The notes under the pieces are model-generated. The model had not been told where the DNA came from and ran no database searches. It worked only from the letters and a program-made list of their open reading frames with translations. Made by a program: the position numbers and the translations under genes. Positions 11,695 through 22,500 of a stretch of 64,000 nt of DNA are shown in pieces. Origin of the DNA: Ilyonectria destructans (lineage: Eukaryota; Ascomycota; Sordariomycetes; Hypocreales; Nectriaceae); assembly GCA_020740775.1 (NCBI GenBank), contig JAHEWK010000001.1, positions 2,542,001-2,606,000 on the forward strand, given 5' to 3'. Numbering within the stretch: position 1 is the stretch's first letter; every line of letters starts with the position of its first letter.

Positions 11695-12217
11695 ATGGCT
11701 ATGATAGTCGACACATTCCCCGAGTACCACTTGAAGAAGGGCGACCTCCTCACCTACCTCAAGAGCATATTCCCGAATTATATTGATTCGATTTCGGTCA
11801 CGGTGAGCACTTTGTCAGCCTCAGACACGTCAACCCTGGCACTAGCAGGGCTGGTGCTCATAGCTAACCCCGTGCAGAAAGACGGTACATCCTATCAGCT
11901 CACGATCCCGGAGCGACTGACATCGGTGCGACTTGACTTGTTCCATCTCCTCTCCCTTATCTTTTTCAGTGTAAACTGACCTTAGTCTCCGGTGATAGGC
12001 CCAGCGAGACCACATCATGGAGAATGTGCGTTACGTACCGGACACTTAAGTGAATAGTGTATAAATGAGTACCTGGGTTCCATGTCATCTCAATTTGATA
12101 TTCAAATGTAATCCATGGAACTTGGGTATGGTGTGAGAGATTCTCAACCATTTTCATGTCTTGCAGGTTCGAGAGCACCAGTCAAGGTGGACGGGAGCGC
12201 CCGTCGCACAGGGATGA
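11695..12217 (+). CDS. Small four-exon gene, 77-residue hypothetical protein
   Basis: Proposed exons are 11695-11802, 11878-11925, 11999-12025 and 12167-12217, all joined in phase 0. Introns have GTGAGC/CAG, GTGCGA/TAG and GTGCGT/CAG ends, and the second has a good CTGAC branch site. The product begins MAMIVDTFPEYHLKKGD, continues with LTYLKSIFPNYIDSISV and KDGTSYQLTIPERLTS, and ends VREHQSRWTGAPVAQG. Exon 3 is a 27-nt micro-exon (AQRDHIMEN). The alternation of predicted helix, strand pair and helix looks like a compact folded domain rather than noise. I do not recognise the family. There is no signal peptide or membrane segment. The start is the ATG in GCCATGGCT; a longer upstream open frame lies in another phase. 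Confidence is moderate because the exons are short. Confidence 0.5.
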
Positions 12218-12761
12218 CACGCGCTGCCTTACCGCAATACGGTGCCATATTGAAGGCGTTCTTTGTTTTCTTCATTTCGATTCTGCTTGGCCCCCTTTAA
12301 ACAGATTGCTCCGTAGTAAATCCACTTTGTTTTCATGCATGTCCCAGCTTCGAGCATTGCCACAACGCCACCTTCAGCCGTGTTCCAGGATTTCAGCAAT
12401 GCCCGGCACACAGCCTCAAAGATGAGAGCACTGCAGCCTGTAATCTGAATTGGGTAAGGCTTCTTACGAGGCATCCGCTTAAAATGCGCGCCCGGATTGG
12501 GAGAGGATTGCATATTGAAAAAGCCACTGCCCCGCAGCAAAGAAGGCAAGAAGGCGAGACTCGAAAGAGCCTCAGAGCCTCGAAGGCTCAGAAACAACAC
12601 TCTGGATATCGCATCCTGTCCAAGAACGTCCCGTTCAATCATAACTATATCACATTATTCAATCCCTCGCAAACCATCTCGACTAGATTCCACTACAAGC
12701 CTCGTTTCTGATGCGCTATTGACAGTCTACTCGCCTCAACGTCACCAGCAATTCTGTCAAA
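12218..12761. other. Intergenic region with an unsupported minus-strand open frame
   Basis: This 0.5 kb holds the promoter of the CorA-like gene. A minus-strand open frame of 137 codons (12229-12642) includes a protein-like segment around PYPIQITGCSALIFEAVC and AGTCMKTKWIYYGAICLK. I cannot match it to any family or show that it is expressed, so it is not called as a gene. Confidence 0.4.
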
Positions 12762-14840
12762 ATGTCCAACGTCCAAGAGGACCTCGCCGAGCTGGCAAAG
12801 TCGCAAGCGCAAGCTCATGAGTATCCTCTAAATCTTGTCCGAGCAAGCGACTTTCGATACATCCTGGAAACATATCGCTCCAGGCTCGAAAAGGAAGAGA
12901 AGAAGCTGTTTAGCGCCAGGAAGAGCTTGGTTGTCATATGGGATCTGGTGAAATCTCAAGATAGTTTGTGACCCATAAAATACTAGCATAGGCTGATCCT
13001 ATGCCAGACTGACACATTCTTGTGGATTTTAGCAACCTATGCGGAAAGCATGGCCAATGACATCGAGAAGCTCAGAAGCACCCTGGAGGGTGCTGCAACC
13101 GATCCGTGCCGTAGATTCATGTATGTCCCTATAAGACAGTTCCCAGCGTCATTGAGTGGTATCAAGGAGGAAGAAGTTAAATCCGTCTGACTAAATTTCA
13201 CAGATTCCTGCAGTCTGCGAGCTCTCGAGATCCGTTGAGGTGCACTCGGGAGCAGCTTACTCTTCTTCTCACGCATCACCAGATAATGGCATCCTTCTTG
13301 GAGGTTGTCTTTACCTTCAAGAGACGCGAGAACCCACATTCATTCACTTCGTTTCGATGCGAAAACTACTTGAGCCCACACCATCAACAGGCTGGATTGC
13401 AGAGCATAGGTCGATCTGGCATCAGGTTGCAGCACTGCTTCAATATTCTCGGAATAGAAGAGGACAATGAAGTCAAAGATACATGGCGACTCCGTCAAAC
13501 AGCAGCATACCATTCGTTCGACCTCGTCGAGGGACGCGCGTTGTGGGTTGTAATGAAAGGCAATGCAAAAATGCGCTCTCGCATTGAAGCTGCAACAAAT
13601 GAGTCTGCACAGAAACGCCGTGGATCTTTGAATAGCGTGCAAGATTCATTTGGTCAGACTCTTGATGACCATCTTTTAATCTTGCAATGGTGTGCCGAGA
13701 ACTGGGAGGCCTATACAGAGTCTTTAGAAGTCACTTATAGGCCCTTCTCCAGCATAACGGAGCATGCACCAGTCAAGGAGCTTGCGGACGACATTCCAAC
13801 TAACAGGGCTATTGATCGAATGAACTCTCTAAGGTTCGAAGTAGGCCCGAGGCGCCACACTGACGGCTCTCAGTCTGCCCCTGCTCCACAAACACTTCTC
13901 CGGAGGCTTTCAACAAAACTTACCGATCTCAGCGCCAAATCAAGCCTTCATGGTACGATGCGGCGAAGTACTGGGCTTATAAACGGGAGAGATCAAGCCC
14001 CCCTCTCTCCCAAGATAAAAAATCTCAAACTTGAGGAGTTGGTTTCTTTCAAAATGCTCCAAGACCTCAATAGCCTTGACAAGAGCCTGGACGAGGCCAT
14101 CTCAGTAATTGACCAAAACAAAAGAGTTTTAACAGACATCAAAAGCCACTACTGGAAACTCGTTAATTCGGCTGCTTTTGAGCTTCATATCGCAGAGAGT
14201 AGTGCACTTCAATCGTGTAAAGAACACGCTTCCGACTTCGTGCAGAGGATAGAGAGGCTGGAAGGCGATCTGGACAACTACCAAGGGAATCTTAAGACTA
14301 TTCTGCGCGGCGTAGGGAAAACGGGCGTAATGGTATGTTGCTATTTAGCCCTGAGCAATAACTCACGATTAACTCGAGTTAGTTCAACAGCATCCTCCAA
14401 CACCAAAGCATGCGAACCGCAGAGTACTTTGCCAAGTCATCCGAAGACTCGGCAGGGGTCATGCAAGTCTGGACTGAGCAAATGCACGAGAAAACCATGT
14501 CGATGCACGTCATCACCGTCTTCACACTCATATTCCTGCCCGGGACATTCGTCGCTGTAAGTCTAATCATGTGTCTACAAGGTCTGGGGCTAATAGGGGC
14601 TAGACTATCTTCGGCAGCGGTATCCTCACGTTTGGGGATGACGGCAGTAGCGGGTCTGGGCCCGACATGGGAGATTGGAAAGTTCGACTGGCTGGGTTGA
14701 AACTATTTCTTGCCATCTGCTTCCCACTGATGACGCTGACGTTGTGTGCTTGGCTCATGGCTTATTGCTTTGCCAGGCTCAGAAGGAGTAGTTCAAGGGA
14801 CAGTGGGATATTGAGCGAGAAGGAAAGCGAAATGGTCTAG
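12762..14840 (+). CDS. CorA-like two-TM membrane protein
   Basis: Exons 12762-12963, 13033-13120, 13204-14332, 14383-14556 and 14604-14840 give 609 residues. The N-terminal three quarters is mostly charged and helical, with coiled-coil-like stretches (LETYRSRLEKEEKKLFSA; DLNSLDKSLDEAISVIDQN; LEGDLDNYQGNL). Near the C-terminus are two hydrophobic helices, VITVFTLIFLPGTFVATIFG and GLKLFLAICFPLMTLTLCAW, joined by a short Gly/Ser/Asp loop. This is the layout of fungal proteins assigned to the CorA-like Mg2+ transporter family. The canonical Gly-Met-Asn selectivity motif after TM1 is absent, as is usual for these fungal relatives, so transport of Mg2+ is doubtful. The first intron donor (GTTTGT) is a choice between alternatives. 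Many such proteins are accessory; a role in membrane signalling is inference. Confidence 0.75.
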
Positions 14841-15824
14841 GTTTTCATTACTGGTGATGGCGACCATGTGCAGTATTCTGTTAGTATATTATGGCGCGAA
14901 CAGTCGGTTGGAGAGCTCTAGATGCCTTGCTCTCAGATTAATACTTTGCTTTGTCCGCATGGAAGGCTCCCTCCCTATCAGCCTGATTAGACCGAGGGTG
15001 CTGCTCAATTTCGTTGGGTCTGTTTGATTTCAGCGCATGCTTATAAATAGTAATAACGCATTTTCTTTGCAGAGAAATAAGGACTATATGCTGCTCAAGA
15101 CCGCAGCGAACCCACAGGTGGCGCTCGAGTTTCAACGTCCGTCAGCTCTAAACGGTACCATCCTGTGCCAAGAGCTGAAAAGGGAATCCCGCTCCGTGGC
15201 TGTGCTACTATGTACATATTAGATAAGGGCCGCATCCCTCTCTGCAAATGGTGTGGGTGGCGTCAACACAGCCGCCTGTTGTCCGCAGCCGAGTTCCTGT
15301 ACGCCTTATAAGGCGTCGGTCATACATGGCCCAAGGCAGCCTCGGCGCTTGCGGTTCCCTTGAGAATGTGGAAAATGGCGGGGTTATTTGTGCTCCTGCA
15401 ATGGCTTCTCTTCTTCCCTTCATCTACGAATCCCAATCCCAATCCCAATCCCATCGAATGAGAGACTCAGCCCGAGAGACAGTGGACCATCCAGCGGCAT
15501 TTCCGCGCGCCCAGGCGCAACCGATCTCTGTATAAACCGCGATTTGTTGCCTCCGCGCGCGCGATCTCCTCGTTTCCCATCGCTGCCGCCTTTCGTCAAT
15601 TTCTCTCCTTCCCCTTGTTACACAATCCCGGTACGCGCGAAACACACTGCAGAACTCCGCGAGTTTGACCGACTTTCACCAGGGATTGATACACACCAGT
15701 CCCCGATGGTCCCTCGTCACTCGACCCAGACCCTTTGTCCGATCGTTACCTCGAGCCACTTCCCTCCGACACACCTCAGCATCCTTCCGCAGACTCCAAG
15801 AGGCGGCATTTTCGCTATCCCACC
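14841..15824. other. Intergenic region and kinase 5' leader
   Basis: About 1 kb between the CorA-like and kinase genes. It contains an AATCCC hexamer repeated about four times near 15427-15451 and pyrimidine-rich sequence just before the kinase ATG, typical of a fungal leader. No gene is seen. Confidence 0.5.
15427..15452 (+). repeat. (AATCCC)n microsatellite
   Basis: About four copies of the hexamer AATCCC occur in the leader region upstream of the kinase-vWA gene. Confidence 0.8.
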
Positions 15825-18656
15825 ATGGATTCAGACAAACACATCAGGCAATTTGGAGGGCATCTTGGAAACCTGAAGAAGCAATACACCGGTCGAAATG
15901 GTGTAGACGGGGAAATACCAAACTACATCCCTCTATCCGAGCTCGAGAAGTTTTGGACTCCCTCAAGGATCGTCAAAGTTCTGCACGCCCACCCCCGCCC
16001 TCGCATACAAAACCACGTAACCATCACCAAACGCTTCTTGCGCGTTTTCTCCCTTCTCGTCTACATTGGATTCGTGGATTTCCTCGATAATTTTGTCGAG
16101 GATGAACTTCGCGATAAAAAATTCCCTATTGAGGAGTTCCCGCCTTCGTGGGCAGATACACCACCTTTTCGCCAACTCTTTAAGCACGTCGAAGAGTCGC
16201 AGTGGATATTTTTCCCTCTCACTCTCGACCCTCATGGACTCTATAACCAAATACTCAGTCCTCACCAAATTCTGCCCATCTACGAAGAGCAAGAAATCAG
16301 GAAAGGAGAATCCGCCACAGTATGCAAGATACAGACGAGTGAGGAGTGCACACGTCTCGACAAGGTACCAGACTATGAAACGCCGTGTCGGTCCAGCAGC
16401 TAACACTATCGCAGACGACTTTCATTCGGAAAACTTACCGCGATCTATCTCGCGATCAATACTATAGGGAGATGGAGGCTTTTAACAGCCTGCAGAGCCA
16501 TCCCTCCCCACACGTTGTTACTTGCTACGGCTCCTTTGTCCAGAAAAGGAATGGCAGAATAGCTACCGAAGAAACGACTACCTACAACCTAATATTGGAG
16601 TATGTCGACGGCGGAAACCTGGAAGAGTTCTTTAAAACTAAGAACCCACCCCGATCATCTAAAGAGGTAAATCAGTTTTGGGCCGCCTTCATTGGTGCCT
16701 TTGAGGGATTGTATCATCTTCATCTGTGCACAGACGACAACAGAACGCAGAGACACCAAAGGTGAGTGTACCTATCCAATACAACCTGCTACCGAAGGTA
16801 TCTAATGATGTACCACAGAATCCATCAAGACATCAAACCTGAAAATCTCCTTGTTTCGAAAGGACCTTCGGGCCAAGACTTTGATTTCTCACTCAAGATC
16901 ACAGACTTCGGGTTTTGTCATACCAAGATCTTCGAGGATGATGACGATGACACATTAGGTGTAGACTCTCACGGTGGTCAGACATATGGTAAGCTCTTCC
17001 CCCCTACCCTGAAACCTAATCACATTCGCGTTACTGACAGCTATATCAGGCGCACCTGAATGTAGTCATCACGCTAGATATACTCAGTGTGGAAGGAACC
17101 GCATCACCACCGAAGCCGACATCTTCTCCATGGGCTGCGTCATGAGTGACGCCGCTGCTTGGGTGGTTGGTGGTCAACCAGCTCGTGTCGAATACATGCA
17201 AAAACGGGCTCATGAAACGAAGAGGCTTTCTTCATTCGACGACAGCGGTCACGAAGGATGTTTCCATGATGGCGTCCAAGCGTTGGAGGCTGTTATGGAT
17301 ATGCATGAAGCCATCAACGCCTCTGTGGCTGAGTTCGATGTCATTACTCCAGAGGTTCTTGAGTTGGTCCATAACTACATGCTCCTTCGACAAGGAGATG
17401 GGCGATGGACAGCCAACGAACTTCGCGAAGAGCTCCTCAAGGTCAAGCAGGCCGCGGAGGAAGAGACATCATCAACTGACTCGACTCACGACCAAGATAG
17501 AACTTTGGCGCAACCTCCAGGCCCTGCACCGGAAAACATCATCACGACAAACGCTCCATCCTTTTTTGACACACATTCATCTCATTCTATGTCCCCTACT
17601 TCCCCTGCTTCACTTACTTCCCATCCACCTCATCTATCCATAGTATCCACTCAGTCCTCTCCATCGTCTCCAAGGACGCCAGGGAGTCGTCTCGGGAATA
17701 GTCTCACCGTCCCTTCTGAGAAGCCTGATATTCAAATTGTCGTTCCTCAGTCTCCACAATCTCCACAATCTCCGGTGTTGACTCTTGAGCAGGCACATGC
17801 ATACCGCCATGCCAAAAAGAATAAGCTATCAGTTGACGGGGATGTTGAACAAGTGATTCGGCGACTACACAGCAACTTGAAACATCGAGACCACATTTTT
17901 TTCATCGATACGTCTGAAACTATGAAAGACTACGCCGCCGAGTGTGGCGAGGCTTTTAAAGCCTTCGGCTATATCGCCAAGCTCATCGATAATGATGGGA
18001 TCGAGCTTTGCTTTTCCTCTGACCCTAAAAGGATTTATAAGGAGTCGGGTACCGCACGCCTCTTGAATAAATTCCCAGACCAGAAGTGGGATCAGATCGC
18101 CTTCGAAGACAAATTCGGAGTGTTCATTGACGACCATGTTATTCCCCGGCTTTCCTCCAGGTTCCCCAAAATCATCCGTGGTCGACCGTTGAAACGCCTC
18201 AGCATTTTTGTCTTCACCGACGGCCGATGGGGTCACGATGGGGAAGCAGCCGGTGGAGTCGAGAATCCCGTCGGGAATCTCATCAATAAAATACAACAGC
18301 AGGGATTAGATCGTACTCAAGTGATGCTTCAATTCATTCGATTCGGGAATGACGAGGTTGGCAAACGCTATTTGTCATATCTTGACAACTATGGCATAGA
18401 TCTCGGCTGGTAAGTCGTGTCTACAGTCAACACAAATTTTCGAGCCTTCCGATTAACAATATCATTTAGCGACTTCATCGACACGAAATCAGTCAATGGT
18501 AACCTATATGAAATGTTTTTCGGAGCCGTTGATCCATCCATCGACAAAGCGGATGAGCCCCCAGCCCAGAGAAGTCCTTCGAGGTCTCCATCATCCGACC
18601 CAAAGAGAAAATTGAGTATCAGACGGCGATTCGGGACGCATAACAACTCAGGATAA
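15825..18656 (+). CDS. Protein kinase fused to a von Willebrand A-like domain
   Basis: Exons 15825-16364, 16415-16761, 16819-16988, 17050-18409 and 18470-18656 give 867 residues. After an N-terminal region of about 150 residues of unknown nature comes a Ser/Thr-type kinase domain. It has a weak glycine loop (EIRKGESATVCKI), hinge LILEYVDGGNLEEFF, catalytic loop HQDIKPEN (HRD altered to HQD), DFG in KITDFGF, and the activation-segment end YGAPECS. A Ser/Pro-rich linker with short SPQSPQSP repeats follows. A C-terminal domain then opens with HIFFIDTSETMKDY and later has IFVFTDGRWG. These match the first (DxSxT) and last (TDG) parts of a vWA metal-ion site. The kinase keeps its catalytic Asp and Asn and may be active. 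The tail is basic and Ser-rich. It probably acts in the cytosol with a protein partner bound by the vWA part. The kinase-vWA fusion and the position beside CorA-like and TPR-CHAT genes are notable; function is inferred only. Confidence 0.85.
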
Positions 18657-19598
18657 AGGGCGACGGCTGGATATGGCGTTAGCGGCGATGAGAATTGAGC
18701 TTAATATATACCCAAGGGCAGTAACCTAGCAGAACTAGAGTCCTAATGTTCAAAGTAATGGTTTAGCAGCATTCCCTGCTTAAGCAATGCTGTCACATGT
18801 AATATAGGCCTCAGTTACACTACGCATTAGCGGAGTGTTCATTCCACTTTTGCCGTACCGGTAATGCGACAAATGCCATCACACACCTATCTTCGCTCAC
18901 CACATGATGATTTTAACTGAGGTCGTGGATTCATAGCATTTTCGACGGGGCTGGTATACTAACGAAACGGCAGTCGCAATCACATCGTCCAGCATAGCCG
19001 CGCGACGCGTAACTGTTAACGACCACGTCCATTGCCAGCTTCTTTCGCTAGCAGAAATCCATCCTACCATTCGATAGGTCCGCGAAGAATATAATAGCTC
19101 ACTCCAAATGAATATAGTTTGCGTAGCGAGAGCTAATCTGTAGGAGTACGTGAGTTCAAGAGGTTTGCTAGGGCTTCTGCTAGGATGAGCAGTTTGAAAT
19201 TGAAATCAGTTATCGCTGTAGAAGGATATATGCTTGCCCTAATAGCTATCGTGTAAGGTTCACAAATCAATAGCTTTCTAGGCATACAATCCCCTGGCCA
19301 TTATATAGTCTGTAGAGCGATGCACAATTAAGTCCCTGGCGAGCGGAGGCCGTGAGCAGGGATGCCCTAGTCGTAAGTGACTGCCTAACTCCAATACCTG
19401 GGGGAACTGGTATTCGGAAATGAACTCCCAAGTCTTACAGGGAGAGCGAATGCTTGCATCCGGGCTGCTTGATCTAGCTCTAGGGCGGGCGTTGCTCATA
19501 ATGGCTAAGAAACTCGGCCTCACAGGTTAGGAAACTACAATGACTGAGTGAATGAGAGGATGTAGATAGGCTAAGTGAATTCGAAGCTCCATAATAAA
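18657..19598. other. Convergent intergenic region
   Basis: About 0.9 kb between the 3' ends of the kinase-vWA gene and the TPR-CHAT gene. It is relatively AT-rich with only short open frames. Nothing recognisable was found. Confidence 0.5.
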
Positions 19599-22500
19599 TT
19601 AAACTCCAAAGTGAACGTATGGGACCCAGTATAAAGGCCCCAATACTTCACTTTCATCCAATATTGTGACATCCCGCAACAACCGATCGTCTTTAGATTC
19701 CTCCCGGCTCACACTGCGAGTACTAGTTAGCTCTCCTGCGCTCCTCTGTAGTTTCTCTTCTCTTCCTGTACATAACCAACAGTCTCGCAAATTTCTAACA
19801 GCAGTATGGAGCCCTGTACACACTGATATATCCGTCATGTTGCCGCGCCGCATCTCTTTGTATATACTCACTGCTATATCCACGCACTGCTCATCATCAA
19901 CCTCCCATAGAGTTCCTATAACATGGCGGAAGCCTGCAACCTGACAAGCTCCAATTAGATGAATGCTCTCGTCAATAAACTTGTCGTTTTTAATTCTACC
20001 AGTTCCGCAGGCTGACAAGTAGGCGAGAAAGGGCGAATGCTTGTGTAGGTTCAGCTCCAACAGATTGGCTACTGTAAGAGGCTCGTTTCTGCCCTCTTCC
20101 AATAGTAAATAGCTATTCGATGGATCATTCTCATTTGTGTAACCGTGACCAGCGAAGTGAAATATTCTGCAGTCATTCAAGTAGGATAAAATCTCTTGCT
20201 TGCGTCGCTTTGGTTCGACTGTTGTGAGGTTTATTGTGACACAAAGCTTGCGTACTTGTTCAACTTCCTGGCGCGCAAATTGAAGATGAGCACTCCCAGG
20301 AGTGTCTTCCATAGCAACAAGGAGTGCCAGTGCCTGACTTGACACGGAAACACTTGGTTGTCGGCGGCCAAGAATCATGGCCCGAATCGAAGAACTGTAG
20401 GAAGATATAACTCTATCCAACACAGTTTCGGATGAGTTTCGTAGATGGTATCCAGCTGCATGTAGAGGGAACTTGCAGAGAGCACCCGTAGGAATCCACC
20501 AGATATGAAGCCACTCGGCATTGACGGGAGGCTCAATGAACCCCAAACTGATGAGGATCGGATGTACAACAACATCCCATAGCCACTCTAAGGTTTGTGT
20601 GCCTCCTAGGCTCGTTTGGGCCCTATCTCCTATTTCGCGTCCGCTGAGGTTCGGCAGCGATACATATCGTATCTGATGTTGCTCAATTATTATCGCATCG
20701 CAGCGGAGCGTGCTAACATTGATGACCACGATTGGACCGAGTCCCGCAGCGTCCTGCATTCTGGAAGCACTCGGAGCCATCAAAAATTCTTCAAAGCCGG
20801 GACTTTCGCGAATCTGACCGAGAATCTCGTCGAAGTATTTGTCCAAGTCGGGCCCTGAGAACTGTTGGTTTGTATCTGTCGGCTTCTGCGTGTTGGACTG
20901 CTCCAGTTCCTCTTTCACGTTGGTAAATTTCTCTGCCAACTCGGGGTGCTTGTCTCGGAGTTCGAGAACATCGGCTCGCACATCCTGGATAGACGTTGCA
21001 AGAACACCACGACCTTGCTCAAGGAAGCTTAGTGCAACTTCTGGCCTTTGGCCGGAGCCTAAAGCTGCCGATGCAGCCTCACAGGCTAGTCCTGCGACTT
21101 GGCTGATCAAGTGTTGCTTCTCAGAAGTATCCAGCGACCGCAAGACCAATTGCGGAATAAGGCGGATGGCGGCATCCGCAGCTTCGAACGCTTGTTGCTA
21201 CTTAGAGCCGACCGCGAGCCAGAAAATGAGTTGCCTGCTAGCATGTATTCGAATAATCAGTGGCGAGCTAGGTAGCGCGATTGCGGCTTGGAAACACGAA
21301 AAAGCTTCATTCAGGGCCATAGGCTGCTTCGTGAAGATGGACCTTTCGGCAAGCACGGCACCGAGGTTGCTGAGTCGTCCAGCCCGATCAGGGTGATTGT
21401 GAGAGGTCGCATCGACAGACTCACGACAGTATCGAATCGCTTCGTCAAGATCAGCTATGCTGCTTTTCATCTTGTGTTTGTGAACCATCAGAGCACCCAA
21501 GTTGTTTAGACAAGCCATACGGAGGGCATGACCTGTTGGTGAAGCATCTAAAGCTTGTTTTCCAACATCAAACGCCGTCTTGAAGTCGGAGTCGAGTTCA
21601 GTCCTCCGGTATCTCTCACAAAGTCGTCCTCCAAGGTTGAGTAATCGCCCAATTCTATCTGCGTCGTCTTTCGGTGTTGCATCCACGGGTTCCTGGGCAA
21701 TTCGAATGGCTTCATCGTGGTCATCCACAACACCTGTCCTTGAGTATCGGTCACTGAGGCGTATCCCAAGGTTATTCAAGTAAACCGATCGGTTAGGATG
21801 ATTCGTCGGGGTTACGTTGGAAAGTTCGCCACCAATTCGAATAGCTTCATCCAGGTCAACCACCCGCCCGATTCTGGAATGTCTCTCGTATAACCAATCT
21901 CCGAGGTTGCTTGATCGAATCGCCCAATCTCCGTGAACTCTGGGTGTCGCATCAACTGATTCCTGAGAAAGTCGAATACATTCATCGAGATCGTTTTTGT
22001 TTCTCGTCATTGAGTATCGACCACTGAGACAAATTGCGAGATTGCTCAAATATCCCGGGCGGTCGGCATCGTCTTGCGGGCTTCTGCTAACAGCGTCTCT
22101 CTGAGCTCTAATGGCCCCCTCTATATCAGTAGCTTCTCCCAGCACCGAGAATCTCATTTGAAGCAGGATTCCAAGCATACTGAGTCTTGATGGAATGCGT
22201 GGATCACTTTCGAAAGTTGCGTCAACTGATTCTCGTCCTAGCTGGATCGCTTGTTCCAGATAATCTAAATTCCCGGTTCTTGAATATCGATTACGCATTT
22301 GCGAGGCAAGAGAAAGAACGATTTGTGGTCTGAAAATGTCCTCTGCCGAAACGTCCCGCAGAGCCTCCGATATGAGTTGAACAGCCTCGTCAAGGTCGGT
22401 CATTGCTCCTGTCCTGGAATGCCTTTTGCCTAGCATTACGCCAAGATTGTGGAGAATTTCGATTCGATCTAGGGACGACGCTGAAGCTTGGCCAAGAGCC

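Noticed and set aside
12229..12642. 137-codon minus-strand open frame
   Set aside because: Part of it looks protein-like, but it overlaps the promoter of the CorA-like gene and matches no family I know; there is no independent support.
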